This document shows positions 1 through 9,094 of a DNA stretch of 50,369 bases, piece after piece. This stretch comes from Rhodoferax sp. OV413. GTDB taxonomy: Bacteria > Pseudomonadota > Gammaproteobacteria > Burkholderiales > Burkholderiaceae_C. Under the pieces are notes generated by a model. That model was not told where the DNA came from and did not search any database. It saw nothing but the letters and a program-made list of their open reading frames with translations. The number at the start of each line of letters is the position of its first letter. Within the stretch, counting starts at the first letter, position 1. Location of the stretch: positions 1-50,369 of the forward strand of contig NZ_CAMCVG010000007.1 of the NCBI RefSeq assembly GCF_945881795.1, given 5' to 3'. The translations under genes were made by a program, and so were the position numbers.

Positions 1-1433
1 ATGGCACGCACCCAGCCCATCAAGAGCGACTGAATGCGCTCCAGCGCCTGCGGCGTGTGGCCCTCGCAGCGCATCACCAGCACCGGCGTGGTGTTGGAGG
101 CGCGCAGCAGCCCGAAGCCGTCGGGCCAATCAATCCGCACGCCGTCCACCGTGTTCAGGCTGGCTGAAGCATCGAGTCTGGCGCCCGGCCCCTGGTGCAG
201 CTCCGCGCTCAGCAGCAAGGTGGCGCGGATTTGCTCAACCAGCGCGTGCGCTTCGCCCTCTTCGCAAGCCATGTGCAATTCGGGGGTGTTGAAACTATCG
301 GGCAAGCCGCGCAACACCGCGTTGGCGTCCGGGCTTCGACTCAGCAGCTCGAGCAGGCGCGCCGCGGCATAGGTTCCGTCATCAAATCCAAACCACCGGT
401 CGCCAAAAAACAGATGCCCGCTGATCTCGCCGCCCAGGGGGGACTGCAGCTCGCGCATCTTGGCTTTGATGAGGGAGTGGCCGGTGCAGTACATCACCGG
501 CACGCCGCCGGCCGCCTCAATCGCAGGGGCCAAGGCCTGGCTGCATTTGGCATCAAACACGATGGCGCCGCCGGGGTGGCGGGTCAGCACATCGGGCGCG
601 AGCAGCATAAGCTGGCGGTCGGTGTGGATGGTGCGGCCGTCGCGGGTCACCAGCGCTACCCGGTCGCCATCGCCATCCAGCGCGATTCCAAGCTCTGCGT
701 CGCTGTGCTGCAGCGCGCTTATCAGGTCGTGCAGGTTTTCGGGGCGGCTGGGGTCGGGGTGATGGTGGGGGAAGTTTCCGTCCACCTCGCCAAACAGGGT
801 AATGACCTCGCAGCCAATCGCGCGTAGCACCGCGGGCGCGCTCGCACCGGCCACGCCATTGCCGCAGTCGAGCACGATTTTCATCGGCCGATCAAGCCGG
901 ATGTCACCGGCAATGCGATCGAGGTAAGCGGCCTGCAAGTCAGCGGGGACTGTGGAGGCAGGCCAATCGGCTGATCGGGCGTCTGAAAGGGTGCCAGGCT
1001 CTGTGGCGGTGGCTGCTGCACCCCGATGCAGAATCGCCTCCATGCGCGCGCGAAGGTCCTGCACCGCGTCGCCATGCATCGCCTGCCGGTGCAACACCAT
1101 CTTGAATCCGTTGTCGTCTTTGGGGTTGTGGCTGCCGGTCACCTGAATGCCGTGGGGGCAGAGGGTGTGGGTCGCGAAATACAGCTGGGGCGTGGTGGAC
1201 AGCCCGATGTCGATGACCTGCAATCGCGCGGCCCGCAATCCATGCTTCAAAGCCAGCGACAAAGCCGGGCTGCTGAGGCGGCCGTCGCGCCCCACCACCA
1301 CACTACTCCCGCCCTGCTCGCGCACCAGCGCCCCGAAGGCACGCCCCAACAGGTGGGCCAGCTCCGGCGTCAAGCTGCCGGGCACGGTGCCGCGAATGTC
1401 ATAGGCTTTGAAAATTCGGGGAGACAGGTGCAT
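1..1433 (-). CDS. manB: Phosphomannomutase/phosphoglucomutase, 3' end cut by window edge
   Basis: Alpha-D-phosphohexomutase that interconverts hexose 6- and 1-phosphates for nucleotide-sugar and cell-surface polysaccharide synthesis in the cytoplasm. Translating the minus strand from the ATG at 1433 gives MHLSPRIFKAYDIRGTVPGS at the N-terminus. The phosphoserine loop TGSHNP is at residues 99-104 (Ser101), the metal loop DGDGDR at about 253-258, and the C-terminal phosphate-binding stretch RASNTTPVLVMR lies near the end. About 477 codons are open with no stop before the window edge. The AlgC/ManB family is about 460 residues, so only the last few residues should be missing. It is divergent from ogt. 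The choice between manB and algC naming is uncertain; the family assignment is firm. Confidence 0.9.
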   Translation of the reverse strand, partial: MHLSPRIFKAYDIRGTVPGSLTPELAHLLGRAFGALVREQGGSSVVVGRDGRLSSPALSLALKHGLRAARLQVIDIGLSTTPQLYFATHTLCPHGIQVTGSHNPKDDNGFKMVLHRQAMHGDAVQDLRARMEAILHRGAAATATEPGTLSDARSADWPASTVPADLQAAYLDRIAGDIRLDRPMKIVLDCGNGVAGASAPAVLRAIGCEVITLFGEVDGNFPHHHPDPSRPENLHDLISALQHSDAELGIALDGDGDRVALVTRDGRTIHTDRQLMLLAPDVLTRHPGGAIVFDAKCSQALAPAIEAAGGVPVMYCTGHSLIKAKMRELQSPLGGEISGHLFFGDRWFGFDDGTYAAARLLELLSRSPDANAVLRGLPDSFNTPELHMACEEGEAHALVEQIRATLLLSAELHQGPGARLDASASLNTVDGVRIDWPDGFGLLRASNTTPVLVMRCEGHTPQALERIQSLLMGWVRA

Positions 1434-1518
1434 GCCGCAGTGCGAGAAAAAAAGCCTAGAGCGCCAGTTGGCAAGTGGGCTGGATTGTAGGTCGCGGGCG
1501 GTGCGTATCATCGCAACC

Positions 1519-2055
1519 ATGCCTGCCCAGCCTTCGCCTCGCCCCGACTACCTGCCGCCGACCGCATTTGTGAAAACCTGGGCCAGCCCGCTGGGCAACA
1601 TGCTGTTGGCTGCCCACGACGCGGGCTTGATGGGCGTCTGGTTCGAAGGGCAAAAGCACTACCCCGCCTTGCAGCAATCCGGTGAATCTGGCGCCAATGA
1701 ACCAACGCACCCGCTGCTGCGCGAAACGCAAGCCCAATTGCAAGCCTATTTCAACAGTCGCCTCTCGTGCTTCGACCTTCCGCTGGACCTGCAAAGCGGT
1801 ACCCTATTTCAGCAATCCGTCTGGCAAGCGCTGGCCGGCATTCCGCCCGGAAAAACAATCAGCTACGCACTCTTGAGCCAACAACTCGGACGCCCCACAG
1901 CCACACGCGCGGTAGCCGCCGCAGTGGGGCGCAACCCGCTGAGCATTGTGGTGCCGTGCCACCGTGTGGTGGGTAGCAATGGCAGCCTGACCGGCTACGC
2001 CGGCGGCCTGGAGCGCAAGGCGGCCCTATTGCAACTCGAACAACACACACTCTGA
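1519..2055 (+). CDS. ogt: Methylated-DNA--[protein]-cysteine S-methyltransferase
   Basis: Suicide repair protein that moves the alkyl group from O6-alkylguanine (or O4-alkylthymine) in DNA to its own cysteine. The 178-residue product carries the active-site motif PCHRV at residues 146-150 with acceptor Cys147, preceded by the helix-turn-helix region QQSVWQALAGIPPGKTISYA and the arginine-finger region TATRAVAAAVGRNP. The length fits Ogt/MGMT. The frame is open upstream to 1408, but I place the start at ATG 1519 because the extra residues overlap the divergent mutase gene and do not resemble the family. The stop codon abuts the ATG of the EamA transporter, so the two are probably co-transcribed. 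Confidence 0.9.
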   Translation: MPAQPSPRPDYLPPTAFVKTWASPLGNMLLAAHDAGLMGVWFEGQKHYPALQQSGESGANEPTHPLLRETQAQLQAYFNSRLSCFDLPLDLQSGTLFQQSVWQALAGIPPGKTISYALLSQQLGRPTATRAVAAAVGRNPLSIVVPCHRVVGSNGSLTGYAGGLERKAALLQLEQHTL

Positions 2056-3027
2056 ATGACTAAACCAAGCTCCCTGCAGGCTGAGGCCTCCCAAGCGACA
2101 GCTTCAAGCCCCGCTACTTCCGCCACCGGCGCGTCCGGCTGGGTGTTTGGATTTGTGCTCCTGGCGGCCATTTGGGGCGCCTCGTTCCTGTTTACGCGGG
2201 CCAGCGGTAAAGCCTTTGGTGCCCTGCCCACGGCGGGGCTGCGGGTGCTGATCGCAAGTTTGTTTTTGTTCCCTATTTTGATCTGGCGCGGCCAACTGGG
2301 CGCGCTGCGCAAGCACTGGAAGCTATGCTTTGCCGTGGGCGTTCTGAACTCGGCAATTCCATTTGCGTGCCTTGCCTGGGCCTTGCTGTCTATTCCAACC
2401 GGCATCTCCGCTTTGCTGAACGCGACGGTGCCGCTCTTCGGCGCTGCCATTGCCTGGTGGTGGCTGGGCGACAGGCTGCAGGGCTCGCGGGTGTTGGGCT
2501 TGGTAGTGGGTTTTGTAGGCGTTGCGCTATTGGCTTTTTCTAGAGACACAGCACACACAGGCGGCGGCGAGGCCAGCACATTAGCGGTCTTGGCGTGCTT
2601 ATGTGCCTGCCTTTTTTACGGCATTTCTGCCAGCTTCACCCGCCGCTTTCTTGCGGGCGTGCCATCGCTGGCCTTAGCCACCGGCAGCCAACTAGGGGCT
2701 TCCATTGTGTTGTTCCCTCTGATGGTGTGGGCATGGCCATCCCAGCCCGCCCCACCGGAGGCCTGGGGAGCAGTTACGGCGCTGGGCATTCTGTGCACAG
2801 GCCTGGCCTATGTGCTTTTCTTTCGGCTGGTTGAACAAACCGGCCCATCGAAGGCGCTGTCGGTGACCTACGCCATTCCGGTGTTCGCGATTTTGTATGG
2901 CGTGCTCTTGCTGGGTGAATCGCTCACACTCTGGATGGGCCTGTGCGGCGCGATCATCATGCTGGGCACTTCTCTTTCGACCGGTTTGCTGGCGTGGGGG
3001 AAGGCGCCGGGGGACGAAGCTGCTTGA
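2056..3027 (+). CDS. EamA/DMT-family transporter
   Basis: Inner-membrane protein of the drug/metabolite transporter superfamily with ten predicted hydrophobic segments arranged as two EamA repeats. The first repeat begins near residue 30 (LAAIWGASFLFTRASGK) and the second near residue 177. Length (323 residues) is normal for the family. The N-terminal 28 residues are Ala/Ser/Thr-rich and non-conserved, so the true start could be slightly downstream. The ATG follows the ogt stop with no gap, which suggests translational coupling. Substrate cannot be inferred; members export amino acids, amines or metabolites. Confidence 0.85.
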   Translation: MTKPSSLQAEASQATASSPATSATGASGWVFGFVLLAAIWGASFLFTRASGKAFGALPTAGLRVLIASLFLFPILIWRGQLGALRKHWKLCFAVGVLNSAIPFACLAWALLSIPTGISALLNATVPLFGAAIAWWWLGDRLQGSRVLGLVVGFVGVALLAFSRDTAHTGGGEASTLAVLACLCACLFYGISASFTRRFLAGVPSLALATGSQLGASIVLFPLMVWAWPSQPAPPEAWGAVTALGILCTGLAYVLFFRLVEQTGPSKALSVTYAIPVFAILYGVLLLGESLTLWMGLCGAIIMLGTSLSTGLLAWGKAPGDEAA

Positions 3028-3137
3028 GGCCACCACCAGCGCTCCAAGGGAAAATGCTCCGATGCACTGAATCGAGGGGTGTTGCCACGCTGGCGTTGCG
3101 GCATACAACTCTAGACACCAAGTGGATGAACGACAAC

Positions 3138-3173
3138 AAAAAAGCCGCTGCATTTGCATGCAGCGGCTTTTTA
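3138..3173. terminator. Bidirectional intrinsic terminator
   Basis: A perfect 14-bp stem (arms 3139-3152 and 3159-3172, AAAAAGCCGCTGCA and its complement) closes a 6-nt loop. Because the stem starts and ends in A/T runs, it gives a U-tract in either direction. It lies between the convergent EamA transporter gene and the tRNA cluster, so it can end both transcripts. Confidence 0.8.
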
Positions 3174-3177
3174 ATTT

Positions 3178-3254
3178 TGGCGGAGTGGACGGGACTCGAA
3201 CCCGCGACCCCCGGCGTGACAGGCCGGTATTCTAACCAACTGAACTACCACTCC
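3178..3254 (-). tRNA. tRNA-Asp (GTC)
   Basis: Read on the minus strand this is a complete 77-nt cloverleaf. The acceptor arms GGAGTGG and CCACTCC pair, the anticodon loop CTGTCAC gives anticodon GTC, the T arm contains GGTTCGAGTCC, and the 3' CCA is encoded. It is the last of three tRNA genes downstream of gltX on the same strand. Confidence 0.97.
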
Positions 3255-3357
3255 TGGTAGCGGTAACAGTTTACTCACTGTCCTGCGACATTTGAGTCAA
3301 GTTGCTTCCTTGCAGAAGTTGTTACCAACTTGTTGCCGTTTACCTTGCGGTAAAACT

Positions 3358-3433
3358 TGGCGACCCTACGGGGATTCGAACCCCGGTACTCACCGTGAAA
3401 GGGTGATGTCCTAGGCCTCTAGACGATAGGGTC
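3358..3433 (-). tRNA. tRNA-Glu (TTC)
   Basis: Minus-strand 76-nt cloverleaf with acceptor stem GACCCTA/TAGGGTC, D-loop region CGTCTAGAGGCCTAGGAC, anticodon loop CTTTCAC (anticodon TTC), T arm GGTTCGAATCC and encoded CCA. It lies in the gltX-tRNA-Ala-Glu-Asp array, so the synthetase and its own substrate tRNA are neighbours on the same strand. Confidence 0.97.
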
Positions 3434-3465
3434 AAAACCTTGGAACGTATCCGTTTCGGAAGAAT

Positions 3466-3541
<76 letters not shown>

Positions 3542-3614
3542 AATTTACCTGAGTGCTTCACTACTTTCATAGCCTGGCGCCCGTCTTCCGAGCCTCAAAT
3601 TATATACAAGTTTT

Positions 3615-5015
3615 TCAAGCCTTGGCAAGGCGGGCCAAAACAATTGTGGGGCCTGCGAGTTCGAGCACCGCGTCGAGTGAGGGCGTTTGCGCAGTGCCCA
3701 TGACCAACACGCGTACAGGCATGGCGAGCTGCGGCATCTTCAGGCTGTGCGCGGCCAACACCTCTTTGATAACCGCAGCAATGCTGGCCTTGTCCCAGGG
3801 GCAGGCTGACAGCTTGACTGCCAACATAGTAATCGCGGGACGCACAGCGTCTGTCACATGCTGGGCAAACTCAGCTTCGTCAATGCGCACATCGGCATAA
3901 AACTTAGCGGCCCAGGAAGCCAGTGCAAAGGTGGTCTCGCAGCGGTCCTTGAAAAGTGCACACACCTGCGGCAAGTGCCTGGCAAGCGCCTCGTCCGACA
4001 GGCTCACGCCCTGCTTCGAGAGTTGCGCCGCTACCAGCGAAGCCAGACGGGCGTTGTCGGCCTCCTTGATGTAGTGGGCATTCACCCAGAGCAACTTGGC
4101 GGGGTCCCACTGGGCGGGGCTTTTGCTCAGGTGGCTACCATCAAACCAGCTGACCATCTGCTCACTGGTAAACAGCTCATCATCTCCATGGCTCCAGCCC
4201 AGACGGGCGAGGTAATTCAGCATGGCCTCCGGCAGATAGCCGCCTTCTTCATAGGCGGTCACGCTGACCGCACCACGCCGCTTGGAAAGCTTTTGCCCGT
4301 CGTCACCCAGGATCACCGGGCAATGCCCGAACTGCGGCAAAGGCGCGCCAAGGGCCTGAAACATGTTGATCTGCCAGGGCGTGTTGTTGATGTGCTCGTC
4401 GCCGCGAAAGACGTGGCTGATTTGCATGTCCCAGTCATCCACCACCACAGCAAAGTTGTAGGTCGGGATGCCATCGGTGCGCACGATGATTAGATCGTCA
4501 ATCTCGCGGTTGCTGATGGTGATGGGGCCCTTGACGAGGTCATTCCAAGTCACCTCGCCGTCCTGGGGATTGCAAAAGCGCACAACTGGTTTTATTCCCC
4601 CCGGCACAGGGGGCAGAGTCTTGCCCGGTGCGGGGCGCCAGCGTCCGTCGTACAGCGCTTTTTCACCGCGGGCTTTTTTTTCTTCGCGCACGGCGTCCAG
4701 CTCTTCGGGGGTGCTGTAGCAGTGGTAAGCCTTGCCTTGCGCAATCAGCTGGTCCACAACCTCGCGATAGCGGTCCAGTCGCTGCATTTGGTAGACCGGG
4801 CCTTCGTCGTAGCCAAGCCCCAGCCAGTGCATGGAAGCCAGGATCTGGTCAACCGAGTCTTGGGTGGAGCGGGCCACATCGGTGTCTTCAATGCGAAGCA
4901 CAAACTTCCCACCGTAGTGGCGGGCATACGCCCACGAATACAGGGCCGTGCGCGCCGTGCCGAGGTGTAAGAAACCGGTGGGTGACGGCGCAATGCGGGT
5001 ACGGATTTTGTTCAT
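3615..5015 (-). CDS. gltX: Glutamyl-tRNA synthetase
   Basis: Class I aminoacyl-tRNA synthetase that charges tRNA-Glu in the cytoplasm. The 466-residue product starts [20 protein letters not shown], where HLGT (17-20) is the HIGH signature. The KMSKS equivalent is KLSKR, and the C-terminal anticodon-binding domain follows. The frame extends seven codons further to 5036, but the MNK start at 5015 matches the family and avoids overlap with metZ, whose stop ends 2 nt upstream. The close spacing suggests transcription with purF-metZ. The three tRNA genes, including tRNA-Glu, lie immediately downstream on the same strand. Confidence 0.96.
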   Translation of the reverse strand: MNKIRTRIAPSPTGFLHLGTARTALYSWAYARHYGGKFVLRIEDTDVARSTQDSVDQILASMHWLGLGYDEGPVYQMQRLDRYREVVDQLIAQGKAYHCYSTPEELDAVREEKKARGEKALYDGRWRPAPGKTLPPVPGGIKPVVRFCNPQDGEVTWNDLVKGPITISNREIDDLIIVRTDGIPTYNFAVVVDDWDMQISHVFRGDEHINNTPWQINMFQALGAPLPQFGHCPVILGDDGQKLSKRRGAVSVTAYEEGGYLPEAMLNYLARLGWSHGDDELFTSEQMVSWFDGSHLSKSPAQWDPAKLLWVNAHYIKEADNARLASLVAAQLSKQGVSLSDEALARHLPQVCALFKDRCETTFALASWAAKFYADVRIDEAEFAQHVTDAVRPAITMLAVKLSACPWDKASIAAVIKEVLAAHSLKMPQLAMPVRVLVMGTAQTPSLDAVLELAGPTIVLARLAKA

Positions 5016-5016
5016 A

Positions 5017-6228
5017 TCAAAAGGTTTGCAAACCACGCGCCAGATCAGCGGTGATGTCGTTGATGTGGTCCAGCCCGACCGCCACGCGGATCAGCCCCTG
5101 GCCGATGCCGGCGGCCTGGCGTTGTGCCTCGCTCAAGCGCCCGTGGGAGGTGCTGGCGGGGTGGGCTGCGAGAGTCTTGGTGTCGCCCAGGTTGGTGCAG
5201 AGCGAGACAACCCGCATGCTGTCGAGCACGTGGAAAGCGCGTTGGCGTGCGGTATCCACATCCGGCGCCACCACCTCGAAAGACAAGACCGCACCACCAC
5301 AGCCGGACTGCTGGCGCATGGCCAATGCGTGCTGGGCGTGGCTGGCCAGGCCGGGGTAATGCACGCGCGCCACCTGCGGCTGCTCCTGCAACCAGCTTGC
5401 CAGCGCCAAGGCGTTGGCCGATTGGGCCTTGACGCGGATGGAGAGCGTCTCCATGCCCTTGAGCAGTACCCACGCGTTAAAAGGCGCCAGCACCATACCG
5501 GCGGTTCGGATCACGGGCAGAAAGAGCTCGTCGCGCTGTTTCTGCGTGCAGCAAATGGCACCGGCCATAACGCGGCCCTGCCCGTCCAGAAATTTAGTGC
5601 CGGAATGGATGATGAAGTCAGCACCCAGCGCGGCCGGTTGTTGCAGCACGGGTGTGGCAAAACAGTTGTCGACCGCGAGGTGGGCGCCTGCGTTGTGGGC
5701 GATGTCGGCGAGCGCGCGGATGTCGCACACCTCGGTCAGCGGGTTGGTCGGCGTCTCGGCAAAAAGCAGTCGCGTGGTGGGGCGCAGTACATCGCGCCAG
5801 GCCTGCACATCGGTTTGCGAAACAAAGGTGGTCTCGATGCCGAATTTCGCAAACTCGCGGCTGAACATCGGAATCACCGAGCCAAACACCGACTGCGAGC
5901 AGATCACATGGTCGCCCGCCTTAAGCAATGCCATGCCCAGCAACAAAATGGCGGACATGCCGGACGCAGTAGCGATGGCGGCCTCGGTGCCTTCCAGCGC
6001 GGCGAGGCGAACTTCCATGCTCGCCACCGTGGGATTACCGACACGCGAATACGTGAAGCCGTCCTCTTCCATGGCAAAGCGCGCGGCAGAGGTGGCAGCA
6101 CTGGTCTGCACGTAGCCGCTGGTGAGGTAGAGCGCTTCCGAGTTTTCGCCGTGCTGGCTGCGCTCCAAAGCGGCTCGCACCGCCAGCGTGTCGCTGTGCA
6201 GGCCTTCGGGCAAGGTGTGGGAATTCAT
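5017..6228 (-). CDS. metZ: O-succinylhomoserine sulfhydrylase
   Basis: PLP enzyme of the Cys/Met metabolism family that makes homocysteine directly from O-succinylhomoserine and sulfide in methionine synthesis. The 403-residue protein has the PLP-lysine region [12 protein letters not shown], typical of MetZ rather than MetB/MetC, the [12 protein letters not shown] segment and the conserved SRVGNPT near the N-terminus. Its position directly after purF in a folC-dedD-cvpA-purF-metZ order is the usual arrangement in beta- and gammaproteobacteria that use direct sulfhydrylation. The ATG at 6228 follows the purF stop by 17 nt. Confidence 0.93.
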   Translation of the reverse strand: MNSHTLPEGLHSDTLAVRAALERSQHGENSEALYLTSGYVQTSAATSAARFAMEEDGFTYSRVGNPTVASMEVRLAALEGTEAAIATASGMSAILLLGMALLKAGDHVICSQSVFGSVIPMFSREFAKFGIETTFVSQTDVQAWRDVLRPTTRLLFAETPTNPLTEVCDIRALADIAHNAGAHLAVDNCFATPVLQQPAALGADFIIHSGTKFLDGQGRVMAGAICCTQKQRDELFLPVIRTAGMVLAPFNAWVLLKGMETLSIRVKAQSANALALASWLQEQPQVARVHYPGLASHAQHALAMRQQSGCGGAVLSFEVVAPDVDTARQRAFHVLDSMRVVSLCTNLGDTKTLAAHPASTSHGRLSEAQRQAAGIGQGLIRVAVGLDHINDITADLARGLQTF

Positions 6229-6245
6229 GGTTTTTTACCTGCCAA

Positions 6246-7748
6246 TCAGTCTGCGTGGTTGGGTAGTGCCAGCCGGGAAGTGTCTTCCCCGTTTTCTTCT
6301 GCGCCAACGCGGTTTTCGTTCAAGGCGGCAATGTCGACGGACGAGATATCGCCGGTGACGTAGACACCGTCAAAGCAGGATGCGTCAAAACCTGCCAAGT
6401 TTTTGCCTAACGCACCAACCGCTTTTTTCATGCCTTCCACATCCTGATAAATCAGTGCGTCACAGCCGATGATGTCGCGCACCTCTTCAATTGTGCGGTT
6501 GTGGGCGACCAGCTCGCTGCTGGTGGGCATGTCGATGCCATACACGTTGGGGTACCGCACCGGCGGCGCGGCGCTGGCCATGAACACTTTGCGGGCCCCG
6601 GCGTCGCGCGCCATCTGCACAATTTCTTTGCTGGTGGTGCCCCGCACGATGGAGTCGTCCACCAGCAGCACATTGCGGCCCTTGAATTCGCTGGCAATCA
6701 CATTGAGCTTCTGGCGCACCGACTTTTTGCGCACGCCCTGGCCGGGCATGATGAAGGTGCGGCCCACATAGCGGTTTTTTACAAACCCCTCGCGATACGG
6801 CAAGCCGAGCAGCTGGGCGAGCTGCGCGGCGCTGGGGCGGCTGGACTCAGGGATCGGGATGACTACATCAATCTCACTCGGAGGCACGGTGGACACCACA
6901 CGCTTGGCCAGCGTCTCGCCCAGATTCAAGCGGGCCTGGTACACCGAGATGCCGTCCATCACCGAGTCGGGCCGCGCGAGGTACACGAACTCAAAAATAC
7001 AGGGCATGAGCTGCGGGTTGGCCGCACATTGCTGGCTATGTACCGTGCCGTCCAAGGCGATAAATACCGCCTCGCCGGGCTGCACATCGCGCACAAACTG
7101 GTGACTGGTACCCTCGAGCGCTACCGATTCGCTGGCCACCATGTGGGTACCGTCGGACCCCTGGCCCATGCACAACGGACGGATGCCGAAGGGGTCGCGA
7201 AAGGCGAGCAGCCCATGGCCGGCAATCTGGCAAATCACAGCGTACGAGCCCTTGATACGCTGATGCACACGGGCCACTGCGGCAAACAGGTCGGACGCAT
7301 GCAGCGGAAGACCGCGGGTGGCCACTTCGATCTCGTGCGCCAGCACATTGAGCAGGACTTCAGAGTCGCTCTCGGTGTTGATGTGGCGGTGATCCAGGTT
7401 GAACAGCTCCGCCTTGAGAGTTTTGGCGTTGGTGAGGTTGCCGTTGTGCACCAGCACGATGCCGAAGGGCGCGTTCACATAAAACGGCTGGGCCTCTTCT
7501 TCGCTGAACGCGTTGCCGGCGGTGGGGTAGCGCACTTGGCCCAGCCCCGAGTTGCCCAACAAGGCCCGCATGTTGCGGGTGCGGAACACGTCCTTGACCA
7601 TGCCCTTGGCTTTGTGCATGAAGAACTTGCGGTCCTGTTGGGTGACGATACCCGCGGCGTCCTGCCCGCGGTGTTGCAGAAGCAACAGCGCGTCGTAGAT
7701 CAACTGGTTCACGGGTGCGTTACTGACAACACCAACAATTCCACACAT
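6246..7748 (-). CDS. purF: Amidophosphoribosyltransferase
   Basis: Catalyses the first committed step of purine synthesis, PRPP plus glutamine to phosphoribosylamine. The 500-residue product begins MCGIVGVV, so Cys2 becomes the N-terminal nucleophile of the class II glutamine amidotransferase domain. The C-terminal phosphoribosyltransferase domain carries the PRPP-binding loop VLLVDDSIVRGTT. The gene lies 10 nt downstream of cvpA and upstream of metZ, as in the conserved purine/methionine operon. Confidence 0.97.
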   Translation of the reverse strand: MCGIVGVVSNAPVNQLIYDALLLLQHRGQDAAGIVTQQDRKFFMHKAKGMVKDVFRTRNMRALLGNSGLGQVRYPTAGNAFSEEEAQPFYVNAPFGIVLVHNGNLTNAKTLKAELFNLDHRHINTESDSEVLLNVLAHEIEVATRGLPLHASDLFAAVARVHQRIKGSYAVICQIAGHGLLAFRDPFGIRPLCMGQGSDGTHMVASESVALEGTSHQFVRDVQPGEAVFIALDGTVHSQQCAANPQLMPCIFEFVYLARPDSVMDGISVYQARLNLGETLAKRVVSTVPPSEIDVVIPIPESSRPSAAQLAQLLGLPYREGFVKNRYVGRTFIMPGQGVRKKSVRQKLNVIASEFKGRNVLLVDDSIVRGTTSKEIVQMARDAGARKVFMASAAPPVRYPNVYGIDMPTSSELVAHNRTIEEVRDIIGCDALIYQDVEGMKKAVGALGKNLAGFDASCFDGVYVTGDISSVDIAALNENRVGAEENGEDTSRLALPNHAD

Positions 7749-7758
7749 AGGGTATTTC

Positions 7759-8247
7759 TCAATCAGGTAGATGTTTGCCGAAATCTTGCGGCAGAAACGG
7801 CTTCAGGCCTTGGAGGACCGAGCCGGCAACGTGCGGGCCGGTAGCCTCGCCCCACAGCTCGCTGGCCTGCAGCGGCGTCATGCCGACCACCACGGTCACC
7901 GCCAACAGCAGCACCGCACCGCGCACCAGCCCGAAGCCCGCGCCCAACATCCGATCTGCCGGCCCCAGGCCCACCGATGCCACCAATTTTTTGAATAGAA
8001 AAGCGAGCAGGCCGCCCGCAAAGATGGCGGCAATAAACACAAGCACAAAGCCTGCGGCGTAACGTATGGGTTCGCCCGCCCCGGCCATAGGCAGGTGGGC
8101 TGCCACCTGGGGTGCAAACCATTGCGCCGCCACAAAAGCCGCCACCCAGCTCAATACCGAGAGCACCTCAAACACCAGTCCACGCCAGGCTCCCACCACC
8201 AATGACAGCAGCAACACACCCAAGAAAATCCAGTCCACGATGGGCAT
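7759..8247 (-). CDS. cvpA: CvpA family inner-membrane protein
   Basis: Small integral membrane protein (162 residues) with about four hydrophobic segments and the family opening DWIFLGVLLLSLVVGAWRG. CvpA homologues are required for colicin V production in E. coli and affect envelope stress resistance; the molecular function is not settled. It sits between the SPOR-domain gene and purF with short gaps, which is the conserved cvpA-purF arrangement. Confidence 0.92.
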   Translation of the reverse strand: MPIVDWIFLGVLLLSLVVGAWRGLVFEVLSVLSWVAAFVAAQWFAPQVAAHLPMAGAGEPIRYAAGFVLVFIAAIFAGGLLAFLFKKLVASVGLGPADRMLGAGFGLVRGAVLLLAVTVVVGMTPLQASELWGEATGPHVAGSVLQGLKPFLPQDFGKHLPD

Positions 8248-8259
8248 GGGAATGCTGCG

Positions 8260-9084
8260 TTAGAGCTCGAAAATTGAGGCCGGCAGGCTCAAGGCTTTGA
8301 TTTTTTCAGCAACCTTCAGGGCCTCGGCTTTGGTCGTAAAGGGCCCCACCCGTACGCGGATACGTTGGTTGTCTTTGGGGCCGACGACCTGCGTGTAAGT
8401 CTTGAAACCAGCTTTTTCCACCTTCATGCGGGTTTCCTGCGCCTTGGGGCTTTCGTTGTAGGCGCCCACCTGCACCACAAAACGTCCGGTTTCTGCCGCT
8501 TGGGGTTCTGCCGGCGTTTTGCCCTCTAGCAAGGCCTGAGCCTTAGCGGCATCAGACACCTTGTCTGTCGGTTTGTCGGACGGTTTGACCTCTGCCTTTT
8601 CGATGGTCTTGGCTGCAAGTTTGGGCTCGGGTTTAGGTTCGGGCTTTGGGTCTGACTTCGCTTCGGGTTTGACCGCTGACAAGGTGGTTTCGGCCAGCGC
8701 CACTTGGGGTGCAGCGGCAGCGGCAGCGGCAGGGGCAGCCGGAGCGGCCGAGCCCGTTGTCGCCGGCGCCCCCGGGGCGCGTGATGCGGCGGGCGCCTCG
8801 CGCTCTTCAATGACGGAGCCGGCAGACTGGGTGGCTGCGGGCAACGCGGGCGCACCTAGCGGACGCACTTTGCCCCTATCGGGAATCTCAATCAGGATAT
8901 CCACCGCAATCGGCCTTGGCTGGCTGTCAAACAGCATCGGAAAGCCAACCACCCCGAGCATGATCAGCACCGTTGCGCCGATCAGGCGGTGGCGTGCGCG
9001 CTTGCGCATGGCCTCTACGCTTTCGGGCGCGGCGGGCTGAGCGGGTTGCTCGTCGCCACCTTTACGGAATTTGAAAATGGCCAT
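8260..9084 (-). CDS. SPOR-domain protein (DedD-like)
   Basis: Bitopic membrane protein of 274 residues. It has a short cytoplasmic N-terminus, one membrane segment at about 34-52 (LIGATVLIMLGVVGFPMLF), a long low-complexity Pro/Ala/Lys/Glu-rich periplasmic linker and a C-terminal SPOR domain at about 195-272 (FVVQVGAYNESPKAQETRMK). SPOR domains bind denuded glycan strands at the septum, and DedD in E. coli takes part in cell constriction. The folC-dedD-cvpA neighbourhood supports this identity. The linker contains KPEPKPEPK-type repeats. Confidence 0.88.
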   Translation of the reverse strand: MAIFKFRKGGDEQPAQPAAPESVEAMRKRARHRLIGATVLIMLGVVGFPMLFDSQPRPIAVDILIEIPDRGKVRPLGAPALPAATQSAGSVIEEREAPAASRAPGAPATTGSAAPAAPAAAAAAAPQVALAETTLSAVKPEAKSDPKPEPKPEPKLAAKTIEKAEVKPSDKPTDKVSDAAKAQALLEGKTPAEPQAAETGRFVVQVGAYNESPKAQETRMKVEKAGFKTYTQVVGPKDNQRIRVRVGPFTTKAEALKVAEKIKALSLPASIFEL

Positions 9085-9094
9085 GGGGGAGGAC

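Noticed and set aside
195-827. Long open frame on the + strand opposite the mutase gene
   Set aside because: It is antisense to a clearly conserved phosphohexomutase; the composition is that of a GC-rich shadow frame.
3255-3357. Possible regulatory RNA between tRNA-Asp and tRNA-Glu
   Set aside because: Only short imperfect repeats (GTTACCAACTTGTTGCC and similar); nothing beyond tRNA spacer sequence.
4948-6363. 471-codon + strand frame opposite gltX/metZ/purF
   Set aside because: It spans the antisense of three conserved genes and has no recognisable domains.
6501-7844. 447-codon + strand frame opposite purF
   Set aside because: His/Gly/Val-rich antisense shadow of purF; no family features.
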